Program-made: the position numbers and the translations under genes
DNA from: Pectobacterium aroidearum
Lineage (GTDB): Bacteria; Pseudomonadota; Gammaproteobacteria; Enterobacterales; Enterobacteriaceae
Assembly: GCF_041228105.1 (NCBI RefSeq)
Contig: NZ_CP166097.1
Coordinates: 744,001-808,000, forward strand
Reading direction: 5' to 3'
Length of the DNA: 64,000 nt
Notes under the pieces: generated by a model
Told to the model about the DNA's origin: nothing
What the model saw: the letters and a program-made list of their open reading frames with translations, nothing else
The model's database searches: none
Shown here: positions 63,044 through 64,000 of the stretch, piece by piece
How positions within the stretch are numbered: the first letter of the stretch is position 1
How the letters are laid out: every line of letters begins with the position of its first letter

Positions 63044-64000
63044 GTGATAACTCCCGTATTCCCTCTGGATACCGATGCGCCATCAACGCATTTCTCCGCC
63101 CGAATTCAGTCTGCCGTCCAGCAGGCATTGGACGATCGGCGTTTGGTTGGCGCCGTTGTGTTGGTCGCGCGTAACGGCGAATTGATTCATCAGCAAGCAG
63201 CAGGATGGGCTGACCGGGAGAATGCCCGCCCGATGGCGCTGGATGCCATCTTCCGGTTTGCCTCTGTCAGTAAGCCCATCGTATCTGTGGCGGCGCTGGT
63301 GCTGGTGGCGCAAGGTCGGCTCGATCTGGATGAAGATATTACTCGCTGGATACCAACGTTCCAGACCCGACTGCTCGACGGCAGCCCAGCGAGCATTACC
63401 GTGCGGCAGTTACTCAGCCACACCGCGGGTTTGGGCTACCGCTTTTTCGAACCCCATGCGGACGGCCCTTACGCACAGGCGGGTGTCTCCGACGGTATGG
63501 ATGCTTCCGACATCAGTTTGAATGAGAACCTGAGTCGTATCGCCAGCGTCCCCCTGCAATACGTGCCGGGAACAGCCTGGGGTTATTCGCTGGCAACGGA
63601 CGTATTGGGAGCCTTGATCGAACGCGTTCAGGGTTCGCCATTGGATGAGGCTGTGCGCCAACTGGTGACCGAGCCGCTGGGCATGCACGATACGGGCTTC
63701 ACTGTACGTGATCCATTGCGCCTGACGACGGCCTACGTGAACGACACTCCACAGCCACATCGCCTGGCCGAAGGCGAAACGGTTTCTCCTTTCGAGGGAG
63801 CCATCGGCATCGCGTATAGCCCCGCTCGTATCTGTAATGCACAGGCCTTTCCATCTGGTGGAGCAGGTATGGCAGGGACGGCCTGGGATCTGCTGCGCCT
63901 GCTGGAAGCCCTGCGTAAAGGGGGAGGCGTGCTGCTGCCTGACGCGTTGATCGAGGAGATGGGGCGCGATCAAACACAAGGGCTGGAGCTGCCCAATGCA
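63044..64000 (+). CDS. Serine hydrolase of the beta-lactamase class C/esterase family, 5' part
   Basis: The frame is open from GTG 63044 to the window edge, at least 319 residues, with AAGGA 7-10 nt before the GTG. A nearby ATG at 63039 leads to an immediate stop. Nucleophile motif SxxK is 'FASVSKP' (about residue 75). The second motif is 'WGYSLATDVLGALIERV' (Tyr-Ser in place of the Tyr-Ala-Asn of AmpC), and 'LLSHTAGLGY' and 'PLGMHDTGF' are typical of EstB-like esterases and D-aminopeptidase-like proteins of this fold. No signal peptide is seen, so it is probably cytoplasmic. An antibiotic-resistance role is not supported. Likely regulated by the divergent LysR protein. Confidence 0.75.
   Translation, partial: MITPVFPLDTDAPSTHFSARIQSAVQQALDDRRLVGAVVLVARNGELIHQQAAGWADRENARPMALDAIFRFASVSKPIVSVAALVLVAQGRLDLDEDITRWIPTFQTRLLDGSPASITVRQLLSHTAGLGYRFFEPHADGPYAQAGVSDGMDASDISLNENLSRIASVPLQYVPGTAWGYSLATDVLGALIERVQGSPLDEAVRQLVTEPLGMHDTGFTVRDPLRLTTAYVNDTPQPHRLAEGETVSPFEGAIGIAYSPARICNAQAFPSGGAGMAGTAWDLLRLLEALRKGGGVLLPDALIEEMGRDQTQGLELPNA

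Noticed and set aside
63039..63046. ATG at 63039 as the start of the serine hydrolase
   Set aside because: It reads ATG TTG TGA, an immediate stop; GTG 63044 is in the correct frame with a ribosome site.

Overview
The window looks like core chromosome of an enterobacterium, most likely a soft-rot plant pathogen of the Pectobacterium group. This rests on protein similarity and gene order recalled from memory, not on a search. The backbone follows the 'two-minute' region of Escherichia coli (sgrR, leu operon, ilvIH-cra, mra/dcw cluster, secA-mutT, guaC, ppdD-hofBC, nadC, ampDE, aroP, pdhR-aceEF-lpd), but blocks absent from E. coli at this place are inserted. No tRNA, rRNA, insertion sequence, prophage or CRISPR array was seen. 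One ERIC repeat lies in front of guaC.

Layout. 1-3.4 kb: the end of an NmrA-like oxidoreductase gene, sgrR facing the SgrS/SgrT glucose-phosphate-stress RNA and peptide, and a two-gene cassette (HicA-like small protein plus HTH protein) that resembles a toxin-antitoxin unit. 3.9-7.8 kb: a chemoreceptor, an AraC-type regulator and an AzlC/AzlD amino-acid exporter pair. 7.8-12.8 kb: leuLABCD on the minus strand, with a complete attenuator. 13-17.4 kb: an acyl-CoA synthetase-like gene where E. coli carries leuO, then ilvIH. 17.6-19.2 kb: cra and alaE. 20-38 kb: the division and cell-wall cluster mraZ-rsmH-ftsL-ftsI-murE-murF-mraY-murD-ftsW-murG-murC-ddlB-ftsQ-ftsA-ftsZ-lpxC, with MraZ operator repeats at its promoter. 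38-42.3 kb: a DciA-like gene facing secM-secA, then mutT. 42.3-44 kb: coaE-zapD-yacG. 44.4-48.7 kb: guaC facing ppdD-hofB-hofC. 49-52.7 kb: nadC, a tsx porin gene and ampD-ampE. 52.8-62 kb: aroP, then pdhR-aceE-aceF-lpd. 62-64 kb: a LysR regulator divergent from a serine beta-lactamase-like gene that runs off the window.

How it fits together. Two branched-chain amino-acid operons (leu, ilvIH) lie near a putative branched-chain exporter. The dcw cluster supplies lipid II and the septum machinery, and AmpD recycles the muropeptides it releases. PdhR should sense pyruvate and control the pyruvate dehydrogenase genes from a perfect operator. SecM should time SecA synthesis by ribosome stalling.

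The most unusual points are: an in-frame stop near the end of ftsQ that removes its usual overlap with ftsA; a tandemly duplicated 19-bp segment over the expected base-pairing region of SgrS; the toxin-antitoxin-like pair with a perfect operator palindrome; a SecM arrest peptide with an altered upstream residue; a retained DciA-like gene; and small tandem repeats and hairpins before ampD, aceE and nadC. I saw no large undescribed system. The cassette at 2.57-3.43 kb is the best candidate for something new.
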